Below are positions 17,558-26,268 of a stretch of 64,000 bases of DNA, piece after piece (the stretch's first letter is position 1; every line of letters begins with the position of its first letter). Below the pieces are notes generated by a model. That model was given only the letters and a program-made list of their open reading frames with translations, ran no database searches and was not told the origin of the DNA. This DNA is from CAZOZZ01 sp965247425 (GTDB lineage Bacteria; Acidobacteriota; Terriglobia; 20CM-2-55-15). The stretch covers positions 6,347,618 to 6,411,617 of the forward strand of contig OZ252023.1 of assembly GCA_965247425.1 (NCBI GenBank), read 5' to 3'. Position numbers and translations under genes: made by a program.

Positions 17558-18073
17558 TCAGTCCACGAACCCACCGGCCTCGTCCCGGCGAGAAAGAATC
17601 GGATTCTGGATCGGCCACCACATGGCGTATTCGGGATCGTTCCACTTGATCGTGAACTGTCTGCGAGGATTGTAGTAAGTGTTCTGCTTGTAATGAAATA
17701 TCGCGCTTTCGGTAAGGACCAGGTGCCCGTTGCCGAAGTTTGGAGGCACGAGAATCTGGTGACGATTGCCCGCCGAAAGCGTATGGCCTTCCCATTCGCG
17801 ATACTGGTTCGAGCCGGGGTCGTTGTTCACGACCATCAGATAAAAGCTTCCGTGAAGACACGAGATCAGTTTCCAGGTTTCGGCGTCTCCATGAATGCCT
17901 CGCAGGACGTGGCGGGATGACCGGGAGATGTCGTCCTGCACGAACTTCACGTCGATGCCGTTCTTCCGATACAGTGCCTCGTTGTAGGTTTCGACGTACT
18001 GTCCCCTGAAGTCTTCGGACACGTCGAGCGTGATCAACGACACGCCATCGAGTTTGGTCTGTCTGACCTGCAT
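17558..18073 (-). CDS. dTDP-4-dehydrorhamnose 3,5-epimerase-like cupin
   Basis: 171 aa from the ATG at 18073; the frame is open much further upstream, but that part overlaps the preceding SDR gene. RmlC-type features: DFRGQYVETYNEALYR, VQDDISRSSRHVLRGIHGD (R-x-x-x-R-G-x-H with the catalytic-type His), WEGHTLSAGNRHQILVPPNFGNGHLVL. It would epimerise C3 and/or C5 of a 4-keto-6-deoxy sugar nucleotide. In this operon a GDP-linked hexose or heptose is the more likely substrate than dTDP-rhamnose, because no rmlA/B/D genes are present. Gap to the upstream SDR is 19 bp and to the downstream one 66 bp. Confidence 0.8.
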   Translation of the reverse strand: MQVRQTKLDGVSLITLDVSEDFRGQYVETYNEALYRKNGIDVKFVQDDISRSSRHVLRGIHGDAETWKLISCLHGSFYLMVVNNDPGSNQYREWEGHTLSAGNRHQILVPPNFGNGHLVLTESAIFHYKQNTYYNPRRQFTIKWNDPEYAMWWPIQNPILSRRDEAGGFVD

Positions 18074-18092
18074 CGTGAATTCTTTGTTTGCC

Positions 18093-19088
18093 TCAGGCTG
18101 CGCCGTCTTTGAAATAGTTTTGCTTCCGCAGGTATTCGTCCTGATTGTCGATGTACCAATTCCATGTGGCTTCGAGCCCGTCTTTAAGTAAGGTGGTCGG
18201 ATTGTAGTCGATAAGTTTCCGGGCGAGGCTGATGTCCATGACGCGCCGTTTGAAGCCGGATGGCTTGTCCCGGTCGAACACGTAGTTGAAATCAAGGAAG
18301 GAGTGCAGGGCTTCGACCAGTTCCCGAATCGAGTAACCGCTTCCACTCCCAAGGTTGACGAACCCTCCCCGGGTGCCGTGGTACAACGCCAGGATCACGC
18401 CTTCGGCGACGTCCTGGCTAAAGGCGAAGTCGCGCACCGCGGAACCGTCACCCCAGACGACGACAGGATCTTCCTTGCCGAAAATCCGTGACATGAGACT
18501 CGGGATCACCATCGCGTTGGCCGGGTCGAAATTGTCTCCGGGGCCATAGACGTTACATGGCCTCACGACCGCAAAGTTTTCGAGCCCATACTGGATCTGG
18601 TACGCATTGATCTGCAATTCGGCCATTCGCTTGGCCCACCCGGGAAACATGTCCATGGGAGGGCCTTCGAGGTTCTCGGTCTCGCGGAAGTCCTCGGCGC
18701 TCGAGTAGGCACCGATGGAACTGGTGTAGACCACCTTCTGAACACGGTTCAGGCGGCAGGCCTCCAGGACGTTCGTGTTGAACATCAGAAGCGGCACGAA
18801 GAAGCTTGCAGGCCTGGACTTTGTAACCTCTATCGAACCCTTGATTCCCGCGACGTGGAAGACGAAGTCCATATCCCTTGTCAGCTCCCTGCAGAGGGCG
18901 AAGTCGGTGAGATCCCCGCGGACGTGTTCGGCGCGAGGGTCGACTTCGATACGATCAAGCGAGACTATTCGAACATGTGCGCCGGCTTTGCACAGTGTGT
19001 GGACGATACCCCGCCCGATCAGGCCGGTTCCACCTGTCACCAGGACGTTTCTTCCTCCAAAGCTGTCCAGGACTTCTTCCTTGATCAT
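18093..19088 (-). CDS. SDR-family NAD-dependent epimerase, first gene of the operon, catalytic Tyr replaced
   Basis: 331 aa. NVLVTGGTGLIGRGI is a normal Rossmann motif and VVYTSSIGAYSS supplies the active-site serine. At the Y-x-x-x-K position the sequence is P149-G-W-A-K153 (MFPGWAKRMAE), so proline replaces tyrosine. The W-A-K-R-M-A-E context matches YGWSKxxGE of related proteins, which makes the alignment fairly sure. It resembles GDP-fucose synthase-like members of glycan clusters. It leads a minus-strand operon that runs to about 11.8 or 10.1 kb and is divergent from the DUF115 gene across 144 bp. Confidence 0.8.
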   Translation of the reverse strand: MIKEEVLDSFGGRNVLVTGGTGLIGRGIVHTLCKAGAHVRIVSLDRIEVDPRAEHVRGDLTDFALCRELTRDMDFVFHVAGIKGSIEVTKSRPASFFVPLLMFNTNVLEACRLNRVQKVVYTSSIGAYSSAEDFRETENLEGPPMDMFPGWAKRMAELQINAYQIQYGLENFAVVRPCNVYGPGDNFDPANAMVIPSLMSRIFGKEDPVVVWGDGSAVRDFAFSQDVAEGVILALYHGTRGGFVNLGSGSGYSIRELVEALHSFLDFNYVFDRDKPSGFKRRVMDISLARKLIDYNPTTLLKDGLEATWNWYIDNQDEYLRKQNYFKDGAA

Positions 19089-19220
19089 GACTCACCCTCT
19101 GCAGCCTGTTGCGACCCTCGATAGTTCCACCACCGGTTCCTAGGCCGCTCCCATATTAGCGGATTCATGGAATCATTTACTTACATTTTGATCACCGAGC
19201 GGACGACGTTCCAATTGCAT

Positions 19221-19226
19221 TAGAAT
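19221..19226 (+). promoter_or_regulatory. Candidate -10 box TAGAAT for a leaderless transcript
   Basis: TAGAAT ends 6 nt before the ATG at 19233 and there is no Shine-Dalgarno sequence in between. Transcription would begin at or next to the start codon. No good -35 element is visible. Position and pattern only. Confidence 0.3.
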
Positions 19227-19232
19227 GCCCTT

Positions 19233-20732
19233 ATGGCTGTCGAGCGACTCCGACTTGCACCGACCCGGTCCGGCTCACAGACCGTCGAGGTCGATGGCGT
19301 CCCATATCACAGCGCGTATAATCCTTTGCGTGAAGTGGAGCGTTTCTATGGGTCTGTGAACCTGGAAAAGGCCGACGTCGTTCTTCATTTCGGCTGGGGT
19401 CTGGGATACGCGGCCGACGTTCTACGCACCCGAGTCCGGTCCGACGCGCGCGTGATCGTGTTCGAGCCCGACGAGGAGTTGTTCAAACTCTCCGAGGTCG
19501 AAGCCCCGGACCGCACGACATTCGAAGATCCACGCTTTCGTTTTGTCGTTGGCGAGCAAGTCGGTCGTTTTTTCGACGACTGGAACCTCGGCGCCTGGCA
19601 GGAAACCGATCGGTTTCTGTGGGTGGAGTGGCCGGCAGCCGTCCAGGGGCACGGGACTCTGCTCGAGTCCCTGAAGACCAAGTTCAAGACACAGCTTCGA
19701 GACCGTGCGGCCAACCTGCTGACACATTTCCAGAACGGTGAAACGTACTTCCGCAACGTGATCAGCAATCTCGAGTTCCAGGGCGATCCGGATGCAGGCC
19801 GTTTGTTCGGGCGCTTCCAGGACTTTCCGCTGGTGCTTGTTTCCGCGGGTCCGTCGCTGGATCGCAACTTGGGACACTTGCGTGGGAGGGAAACGCAATG
19901 CTTCATGCTGGCGGTCGATACCGCACTGCGACCATTGTTGGCTGCGGGAATCACGCCTCACGCCGTCATTACGGAGGATCCGAGCGAGCTTAACGCCCAA
20001 CATGTTGCCGGGGCCCTGCCCGAGTCGGTGTATCTGATCGCGGAACAGGCGATCCATCCGTCGGCCATTCGTGCGGCGACACGGCGTTTCATTTTTGGCC
20101 TGGGACTTTTTCCCGATTCGCTTTTTTCGAAGTTCGGGTTCGGGAAAAGCAGCCTCGAAGCATGGGGGTCGGTAGCTACAACGGCTTTGGATCTGGCGTG
20201 TCGCATGGGTGCCAACCCGATCCTTTTCGTGGGCCAGGACTTCGCATATTCGTGGTTTCGCAACTACGCAAGCAACACGATTTATCATGCCAGTACGTTC
20301 TACGCCGAAAAATCGAGCACGGCGCGAGCGGACGATCTGTTCGGAAACTCCACGTTCACCACCGAAAACATGATCGCCTACCGCGACTACTTCGTCCGCC
20401 GGATGAAACAGCAGCCGGAGGTTCGTTTCATCAACGCCACCGAAGGCGGTATCCTTACCGAAGGCGTCGAGATACTGCCCCTTTGGGAGGCACTCGATCA
20501 GGGGCTTGGACATCATGTCGACGTTTCCGGCACGCTCGCCAATTGCGTTCGACCTCAGAAGGTTTCGACCGAGGCATTGAAGCATCTGTCGCAGGTCCTG
20601 AAATATCGCCGCACCGATTGCGACTGTCTCAACGGTTTCCTCGAGCTCACCGCAAAAGAGCACTTGCTCGGTAAGGACGAAGACAAGATTGAAGAAGTGA
20701 TTCGGAGGGGAATCGAGATTATCTCGGCGTGA
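19233..20732 (+). CDS. DUF115 / motility accessory factor (Maf)-like protein
   Basis: 499 aa. The central domain has the DUF115 (MptE-like) signature: LVLVSAGPSLDRNLGHLRG near residue 200, then AVDTALRPLLAAGITPHAVITED and later PILFVGQDFAYS. The N-terminal part (LHFGWGLGYAADVLR, VIVFEPDEELF) is a Rossmann-like region. Maf proteins transfer pseudaminic- or legionaminic-type sugars to flagellins or other proteins; they are predicted sialyltransferase-like enzymes in the cytoplasm. No flagellin or nonulosonate genes are in the window, so the acceptor is unknown. It stands alone on the plus strand between two minus-strand glycan operons. Confidence 0.82.
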   Translation: MAVERLRLAPTRSGSQTVEVDGVPYHSAYNPLREVERFYGSVNLEKADVVLHFGWGLGYAADVLRTRVRSDARVIVFEPDEELFKLSEVEAPDRTTFEDPRFRFVVGEQVGRFFDDWNLGAWQETDRFLWVEWPAAVQGHGTLLESLKTKFKTQLRDRAANLLTHFQNGETYFRNVISNLEFQGDPDAGRLFGRFQDFPLVLVSAGPSLDRNLGHLRGRETQCFMLAVDTALRPLLAAGITPHAVITEDPSELNAQHVAGALPESVYLIAEQAIHPSAIRAATRRFIFGLGLFPDSLFSKFGFGKSSLEAWGSVATTALDLACRMGANPILFVGQDFAYSWFRNYASNTIYHASTFYAEKSSTARADDLFGNSTFTTENMIAYRDYFVRRMKQQPEVRFINATEGGILTEGVEILPLWEALDQGLGHHVDVSGTLANCVRPQKVSTEALKHLSQVLKYRRTDCDCLNGFLELTAKEHLLGKDEDKIEEVIRRGIEIISA

Positions 20733-20751
20733 TATTTTGCCCGGCGAATGT

Positions 20752-21816
20752 CTAGGGTTGTCGATCCATTGAGGCCAGCCGTTTTACCGCCGCCACCTGG
20801 TAGGGCTGAGCTTCCGGGCGCTCCAGTCCCGCCAGAGCCGCCAGCATCGTTCGGGCTCGATCCGGGTCTTCCGCTTGAAAGGCGCTACGTACGCGTGGGT
20901 TGTCCAGCCGCAGCACTCCTTCGGGTCGTCCATAGTCCCACCGCTCCTGGTCGCTTTCGATGCTCCCGAGAAGCTGTATCGCCCGTTCCTGGTCCAGCAA
21001 GCTGAGTCGTCCGTACGCGCGGATGAACAAGCTCATCAGACCGCGCCCGCCAATTGCCGCGACGATTTCCGGCGTTACGGAGAGTTTCTCGGATTCGAAG
21101 CACCTGCGGATGAACATCCGTTCCAGCGCAGGCCCCATCGTACCGCTATTGAATTCTTCGTTGCCCCCGTGACGCCGTGAACGGTGCAACAAACGATCGA
21201 TGGATACGATCGGATACCGCAACGCGATCTGGAGCCAGTAGTAGTACTCGGCTGCGCGCCACATTTCCGGGAACTCCGGATCGGTTTCAAGGAACGGGCC
21301 CACTTCTTCGAGGACCTCCCGTCGGATCAGAACCGTGTTGCCGTTGATGAAGTTTCCATCGAGCAGAGCCGTGAACACATCGGTCTCGAAATTGATCGGG
21401 GGATGGAATTCACCGATCGTGTCACCCTTCGTATCGATTGCGATGTAGGAGGAGTGAACCAGGCCCACTTCCGGACATTCGTCAAGCAACCGAACCTGGG
21501 CCTCGATCTTTTCAGGTTCGAAAGCGTCGTCAGAACTCAGCCACGCGAAGTACTCCCCGCGCATGTGGCGGATGCCGATGTTGATGGGTGTCGGGGTCCC
21601 GGACGGACCCTGTGGATGGACCACCAGCGAGATGTTCCGATCCGGATGGCGCTCAATATATCCTTGGACAACCTCCCATGACTCGTCGGTCGACCCGTCA
21701 TCGACAACCATCAGTTCCCAATCGGTGTACGTCTGGCGAATGACGCTCTCGATTGTTTCGCCGATGAAGCACGCGTTGTTGTAATTGGGAACGACGACAC
21801 TGACTCTTGGTTCCAT
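20752..21816 (-). CDS. Glycosyltransferase family 2
   Basis: 354 aa. GT-A fold start RVSVVVPNYNNACFIGETIE, nucleotide-binding Asp39-Asp40 in LMVVDDGSTDE, and the metal/sugar-nucleotide SDDA motif at Asp96-Asp97. C-terminal ~100 residues are helical and not assigned. It transfers a sugar from a nucleotide donor to a glycan. It is a tandem paralogue of the gene at 22723-23700: long stretches align (ISLVVHPQGPSGTP, EFHPP, RREVLEEVGPFLETDPEFPEMWRA). An AAGGAA motif precedes the ATG. Confidence 0.87.
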   Translation of the reverse strand: MEPRVSVVVPNYNNACFIGETIESVIRQTYTDWELMVVDDGSTDESWEVVQGYIERHPDRNISLVVHPQGPSGTPTPINIGIRHMRGEYFAWLSSDDAFEPEKIEAQVRLLDECPEVGLVHSSYIAIDTKGDTIGEFHPPINFETDVFTALLDGNFINGNTVLIRREVLEEVGPFLETDPEFPEMWRAAEYYYWLQIALRYPIVSIDRLLHRSRRHGGNEEFNSGTMGPALERMFIRRCFESEKLSVTPEIVAAIGGRGLMSLFIRAYGRLSLLDQERAIQLLGSIESDQERWDYGRPEGVLRLDNPRVRSAFQAEDPDRARTMLAALAGLERPEAQPYQVAAVKRLASMDRQP

Positions 21817-21961
21817 AAAATTCCTTCAGCTCCTGTGATGAGAGAACAGCAAGCGGCTGTCCACACGCCTGCTTGCTTTGTATCAATCACTTACGTCACA
21901 GGGGAAGCCCTCGGGCCTCCGATATTTGACAGCAGGTGTCAGGCTGCCGGATCGTAGCGGT

Positions 21962-22810
21962 CTAAGGGGGGCCGAGTGGGATGCTACGTGCCTGCAGCTT
22001 AACGACGAAATCATCTGTCGCTGTCCGACACTCACACGGGCCATGTGCAAACATCCGGGCACGCATCAACTGCAGCAGGCCGCGGAGACCGGGCTCATAT
22101 CCATTGGCCGCGAATTCGCGTTTGTACCTCTCGAAATAGTCCGTGAGTCGGCCATCGCTCCGCCCGTAGACATAGCGATCGCCCATGACTTCCTTCAGGC
22201 CAAAAAACGATTCCTTGAGAGAGCCGATCGATACCCAGTCTCTGCCCTGCACACTCCCGGAAATTGCCTCCATCCAGTCCAGGTCGCCCGCGTCCGGTGC
22301 ATCGACGAGCTCAAAGAAATCCAACTGGCACCCGCTGGCGCGATCATGGAACGTGGTGTTGAACGTGGGATCGAAGACGTAATGCTTCCAGGTCGCGCCG
22401 TCCCAAATAGGCACGCTGACAGCCACGTGGTTCAGGTCGTTTCTCAAGTCGCCGAAATTGATCGTAAACGAATCGTATCCGAAGAGTTTGAGGACGCGGT
22501 CGTAGAATCCCGCCATACCACCACAGAAGATGGCGCCTCGATTGGGCAGGAACTGCTCATAGTACGTTTCCGCCGCGGATGCGCTGGCAATGACCTGGGC
22601 GGTCTCCGTCGCGATCCGCCCGCCCACCGCGAAGTTCGCGGCGTTTGAAGCCCAGTCGAGGAGCATGCGGGCGGCGAGCAGCCGATCCGTCTCGAGAGCC
22701 TCTCCCAGGTCCTCGATCTCGATCAAGAGGTGCTGTTCGAATGCACTATCCGGCACCTTCGGTATTTTCTCAGCGGTGGCACGGGCGTCGGGAACGCCCG
22801 ACTCGACCAT
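21962..22810 (-). CDS. Transglutaminase-like (papain-fold) protein
   Basis: 282 aa from the ATG at 22810; a GTG at 22834 is also possible. A Cys-His-Asp triad can be placed: Cys96 in RGAIFCGGMAGFY, His128 in LNHVAVSV, Asp147 in YVFDPTFN. The local pattern (C-G-G-x-A-x-F, N-H-V-x-V, D-P-T-F-N) is that of bacterial transglutaminase-like proteins, which mostly act as amidases, proteases or amide-forming enzymes. No signal peptide. The start overlaps the C-terminus of the upstream glycosyltransferase by 88-112 bp in another frame, an unusually long overlap. It lies between two paralogous GT2 genes, suggesting a role in the same glycan, perhaps peptide or amide modification. Confidence 0.68.
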   Translation of the reverse strand: MVESGVPDARATAEKIPKVPDSAFEQHLLIEIEDLGEALETDRLLAARMLLDWASNAANFAVGGRIATETAQVIASASAAETYYEQFLPNRGAIFCGGMAGFYDRVLKLFGYDSFTINFGDLRNDLNHVAVSVPIWDGATWKHYVFDPTFNTTFHDRASGCQLDFFELVDAPDAGDLDWMEAISGSVQGRDWVSIGSLKESFFGLKEVMGDRYVYGRSDGRLTDYFERYKREFAANGYEPGLRGLLQLMRARMFAHGPCECRTATDDFVVKLQARSIPLGPP

Positions 22811-23700
22811 CGGGTGGAATGCCGGGCGAACCACGTGCGATCGATCCCGGGGATGTTCACAAGTTCCAGAGCGCGAGCCTGATCGGCAGCCGAGAGCGCG
22901 CGGAACGCCCTGGTAGAAACTCCAATGAGACCGCTACGACCCAGGGCGGCGACTATCTCGGGAGTCGGAGTGACCGCCTCTTCTTCGAAACAGTCGGCGA
23001 CGAACCCTCGTTCCAGTGGCGTCCACAGTGAAAGGCGGCTGTATTTCATGTCGAGGCTCCAGGAACGCGATCGCTGGAGCACAAGGTCGATACAGCCGAT
23101 CTCAGACCTCAGGGCGATCCGGAGCGTGTGGCGGTAGGCGGTCGCTCTCCATAGTTCAGGAAACGTCCGGTCGGTTTCGATAAACGGACCGACCTCGTCA
23201 AGGATGCGGCGACGGACAAGGGCAGTATTGGGATTGATCGAATCGCCCTCCAGCAACAGGAGAAAGGCATTGGGCCCGCCATTGGGAGGGTGAAATTCGC
23301 CGTCCTCATCCCCATTCGGATCGATCGTAATACAGGCGGAATGAACCAGCCCCACCCGTGGATTCTCCTCTAGGAAACGCACTTGTACTTCGAACTTCTC
23401 AGGCACTAGAAGTTCACCGGGGTTCAACCACGCGAAGTACTTACCCTCCATGTGACGGATGCCGCTGTTGACGAGAGCCGGGATTCCAGAGGGCTTGTCG
23501 GAATCAATAACCAGTGAAATGGTCCGGTCGGTGTATCGATCGCCGTAGCGGTGGACCATTTCGGATAAATCGGAATTGGAAACATCGTCCACGACCATGA
23601 GCTCCCACTCCTTCATCGTTTGCCGGAGGAGGTTTTCGATGGTTTCGGCCACAAGCGGGGCGTTCTTCTGATTGGGAATGATGACGCTGACCTTCGGCAT
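22723..23700 (-). CDS. GT2-like paralogue with degenerate donor-binding motif
   Basis: 325 aa from the ATG at 23700 (MPKVSVIIPNQKNAPLVAETI); the open frame continues upstream but without family similarity. Clearly homologous to the gene at 20752. The first Asp pair (VVDDVSNSD) is kept, but the SDD motif of the paralogue is replaced by N93-P-G-E96, so the metal-coordinating aspartates are lost. The last ~45 residues are basic, lack similarity to the paralogue and overlap the next gene. It may be a catalytically weak or regulatory glycosyltransferase-like protein, or a pseudoenzyme. Confidence 0.78.
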   Translation of the reverse strand: MPKVSVIIPNQKNAPLVAETIENLLRQTMKEWELMVVDDVSNSDLSEMVHRYGDRYTDRTISLVIDSDKPSGIPALVNSGIRHMEGKYFAWLNPGELLVPEKFEVQVRFLEENPRVGLVHSACITIDPNGDEDGEFHPPNGGPNAFLLLLEGDSINPNTALVRRRILDEVGPFIETDRTFPELWRATAYRHTLRIALRSEIGCIDLVLQRSRSWSLDMKYSRLSLWTPLERGFVADCFEEEAVTPTPEIVAALGRSGLIGVSTRAFRALSAADQARALELVNIPGIDRTWFARHSTRWSSRAFPTPVPPLRKYRRCRIVHSNSTS

Positions 23701-23877
23701 CACGTCTGGACCCATTGGTGCGAGTCGGCACGAGGCCGTAACGGATTCATCGGATAGGGAGAAGCAATCCCCTTGCCAAACGGAACGATCACCACGGGGC
23801 TCCCCGCCGCCCACCGCAGGCGATTCACGGACCGGTCTCTTTGGCGAACCCCGAAAGCCGCATGGCGATCCCAAGGC

Positions 23878-24043
23878 CTAGGAGCCTGCGCGGCAGAAGA
23901 GATCTACTGCGAAAGCGGTATAATCGGCCCATATTTCCCCGATTTTTCGTTAAATAGAACGACTATTCGCCTCAAAATCGAGAAAATATGGCCTCGATTC
24001 TCCACTTTCTCGTTACGATCCCTTCTGCCGCGCAGGCTCCTAG
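23878..24043. mobile_element. 166-bp MITE-like element with perfect 22-bp inverted repeats
   Basis: CTAGGAGCCTGCGCGGCAGA plus AG at 23878-23899 is repeated exactly, inverted, at 24022-24043. The interior is AT-rich with no ORF, itself containing short inverted AAAATCGAGAAAATATGG-type words. CTAG at both ends is self-complementary and could be the target duplication. This is the form of a non-autonomous transposable element mobilised by a transposase elsewhere. It sits in the gap between divergent GT and epimerase genes; a further 174 bp to the next start hold no gene. Confidence 0.8.
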
Positions 24044-24217
24044 CGGCTGTTTCAATAAATTGACCAAATCACCGTCCTCTACGACGAAACCTTGACAGTA
24101 CCTGCTCCCACGCGGATGGGCACGCCGGTCCAACCCGCCGCTAATAGGTGTACCCGCCTGAAGTAGACCCTTTGGCAGTCTGCGTGCTCAATTCGCCGCG
24201 GAGGCTCAGTCGAAACT

Positions 24218-25201
24218 GTGAACAGCACACGTTTAGGTACGGCCATCGTAACTGGCGGCGCCGGTGCAATCGGTTCCCGCCTGGTCCGGAAACTCCTGGA
24301 CCGGGGAGCGGATCGCGTCATCGTCGTCGACGACCTTTCATCGGGGTACGATTGGCTTCTACCCGGCGACCCCCGCGTGACGTTCATTCCGTCGGATGTT
24401 TGCGATTTAGACTCGTTCAAACTCGATGCCGATGATGCGCTTGTCTTCCATCTCGCTGCGTTCTTCGCAAACCAGAACAGCGTGGATTATCCTCTCGACG
24501 ACTTGCACACCAACGGCAAAGGAACCCTTTCGGTTCTGTCATGGGCCGCGAAGAACCAGGTTCGCCGGGTCGTCTATGCCTCTGCCGGATGCTCGATCGC
24601 CGGACACGGAATTGATGCCCCGATCCGCGAAGACATGCCCGTCAGCCTCCACCTGGACACGCCGTACCAGATTACCAAGGCGCTTGGAGAGTTCTATTGC
24701 AACTACTTCGACCAGTACGTCAGCACCGTACGATGTCGATTTTTTAATTCCTACGGTCCGGGTGAAGTGCCGGGTCGGTACCGCAATGTGATACCGAATT
24801 TTACCTGGTGTGCGCTGAACGACGAGCCTCTGGTAATCACAGGCACAGGAGAAGAGACGCGGGACTTCATCTTTGTCGACGACCTGGTTGACGGTCTCAT
24901 CCTCGCGGCCACCACAGAACTTTCCGGCGGCGGCGCATTTAACCTGGGCACCGGAATTCAGACTGATGTCCGCACGCTTGCCTACATGATCATCGAGGCA
25001 TGCGACTCGAAGAGCACCCTGGAGTTCGCTCCACGGCGTTCGTGGGACCACAGTCCCAGGCGGCAGGCTGATATTTCCCGGGCACGAAGTGTGCTGGGGT
25101 TCAATCCGGGCATCCGAATCACTGAAGGCATCCGTCAGACCGTCGATTGGTTTGTCGAAGAAAGAGAAAGGATCGAGGCGTCGATTCACGCAATGGCATG
25201 A
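24218..25201 (+). CDS. SDR-family UDP-glucose 4-epimerase-like enzyme
   Basis: 327 aa from a GTG at 24218. Cofactor motif TGGAGAIGSRLVRKLLD, active-site YASAGCS region, and intact Y-Q-I-T-K catalytic pair (TPYQITKALGEF). RFFNSYGPGEVPGRYRNV is the usual substrate-domain motif. It modifies a nucleotide sugar, by epimerisation or dehydration. It begins a plus-strand operon: its stop overlaps the next epimerase by ATGA (25198-25201). A GCGGAGG motif lies about 13 nt upstream of the GTG. Exact sugar unknown. Confidence 0.82.
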   Translation: MNSTRLGTAIVTGGAGAIGSRLVRKLLDRGADRVIVVDDLSSGYDWLLPGDPRVTFIPSDVCDLDSFKLDADDALVFHLAAFFANQNSVDYPLDDLHTNGKGTLSVLSWAAKNQVRRVVYASAGCSIAGHGIDAPIREDMPVSLHLDTPYQITKALGEFYCNYFDQYVSTVRCRFFNSYGPGEVPGRYRNVIPNFTWCALNDEPLVITGTGEETRDFIFVDDLVDGLILAATTELSGGGAFNLGTGIQTDVRTLAYMIIEACDSKSTLEFAPRRSWDHSPRRQADISRARSVLGFNPGIRITEGIRQTVDWFVEERERIEASIHAMA

Positions 25202-26268
25202 AGATATTAGTCACAGGAGCAGCTGGCTTTATTGGATCCCACCTCGTCGATCGGTTGGCGGGAGAGGGAGCTGACGTTCTCGCCCTCGACAGCCTGGATC
25301 CAGACGTACATCACGGTGCGCCGGAGTACCTGCGCGACGATGTGGATTACTGTTTTTCGGATCTTCGCTATCTGGAGCCGGATTCCCGTTTCGAAGACGT
25401 CGCAGCGATCGTCCACCTAGCCGCGCTCGGCGGGGTTGGGCGCGCGTCTCGGGAACCCGCGAACATCATCGACGCGAACTGTCGCGGGACCGCACGACTG
25501 CTGGAACATGCGAGGAGTTGGCCAAGGCTCAAACGTGTGGTTCTTGCCGGAAGCTTCAGTGTCTACGGATCCAACTACACCTATGCGTGTCCGCATTGCG
25601 GTACCCGTACGGACGGCTCGCGCCAGGAATCGAACCTGCTCGCCGAGCGTTACGAAGTTTATTGCCCGGACTGTGGCGCCGTCGCCGAGATCGTTCCCAT
25701 TCAGGAGAATGCTCCCGCGGCTCCACTGGAAACTTACGGTGCATCGAAGTACATGCAGGAACTCTGCTTTAACGGTTTTGATCACTGTCCGGTAAACATC
25801 CTGCGATTCTCTTCGGTCTATGGCACGCGGCTGCGATTGTACGATGGGGAATCCACGATCATTGCCCAGATGGCCGGATGGATCCGGTCCGGCCAACGGC
25901 CACGTTTGTTCGAAGACGGACGCCAGATGCGCGACTGGGTCTACGTCGGCGATCTCGTTTCGGCCGTTGTTCGGCTGCTTAACGGCGCACAGGCTCCCCG
26001 GGTCATGAACGTTTGTTCCGGAGTCGGGACCAGCCTCGCCGAAGCTTGTTTGGCGATTGCATCGGCCTACGGCGTCCGGTGCGACCCGGAAGTTGTCGGG
26101 GGATTCCGAGTAGGAGACATGCGTCATTGCCTGGGTGATCCCAGCCATTTCAAAAACCTCATAGGGCGCGATCCCGTTTCGTTTGCGGAAGGGTCTGCTC
26201 TCGCCTTCTCCCCTGATTCTCAACAAGGAAGCGAAACATGTGCGGCATTCTCATCACCCACAGCGTAA
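25198..26268 (+). CDS. dTDP-L-rhamnose 4-epimerase-like SDR with zinc-ribbon insertion
   Basis: 356 aa from the ATG at 25198. Rossmann motif TGAAGFIGSHLVDRL and intact YGASK. Between the active-site Ser and Tyr there is an insertion with two Cys pairs, YACPHCGTRT and VYCPDCGAVAE, about 28 residues apart. Such a Cys4 insertion is known from dTDP-L-rhamnose 4-epimerases that make dTDP-6-deoxy-L-talose, which is the basis for the call. Its last 31 bp overlap the asparagine synthetase gene. No rmlABCD genes are visible here, so the dTDP donor would come from elsewhere in the genome. Confidence 0.72.
   Translation: MKILVTGAAGFIGSHLVDRLAGEGADVLALDSLDPDVHHGAPEYLRDDVDYCFSDLRYLEPDSRFEDVAAIVHLAALGGVGRASREPANIIDANCRGTARLLEHARSWPRLKRVVLAGSFSVYGSNYTYACPHCGTRTDGSRQESNLLAERYEVYCPDCGAVAEIVPIQENAPAAPLETYGASKYMQELCFNGFDHCPVNILRFSSVYGTRLRLYDGESTIIAQMAGWIRSGQRPRLFEDGRQMRDWVYVGDLVSAVVRLLNGAQAPRVMNVCSGVGTSLAEACLAIASAYGVRCDPEVVGGFRVGDMRHCLGDPSHFKNLIGRDPVSFAEGSALAFSPDSQQGSETCAAFSSPTA

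Noticed and set aside
22723..22834. A single fused GT-transglutaminase gene
   Set aside because: The two frames overlap over about 100 bp, but no conserved sequence spans the junction, so two genes were kept; the possibility is listed under findings.
24092..24120. TTGACA at 24092 as a promoter for the epimerase operon
   Set aside because: No -10 box at 16-18 bp spacing.
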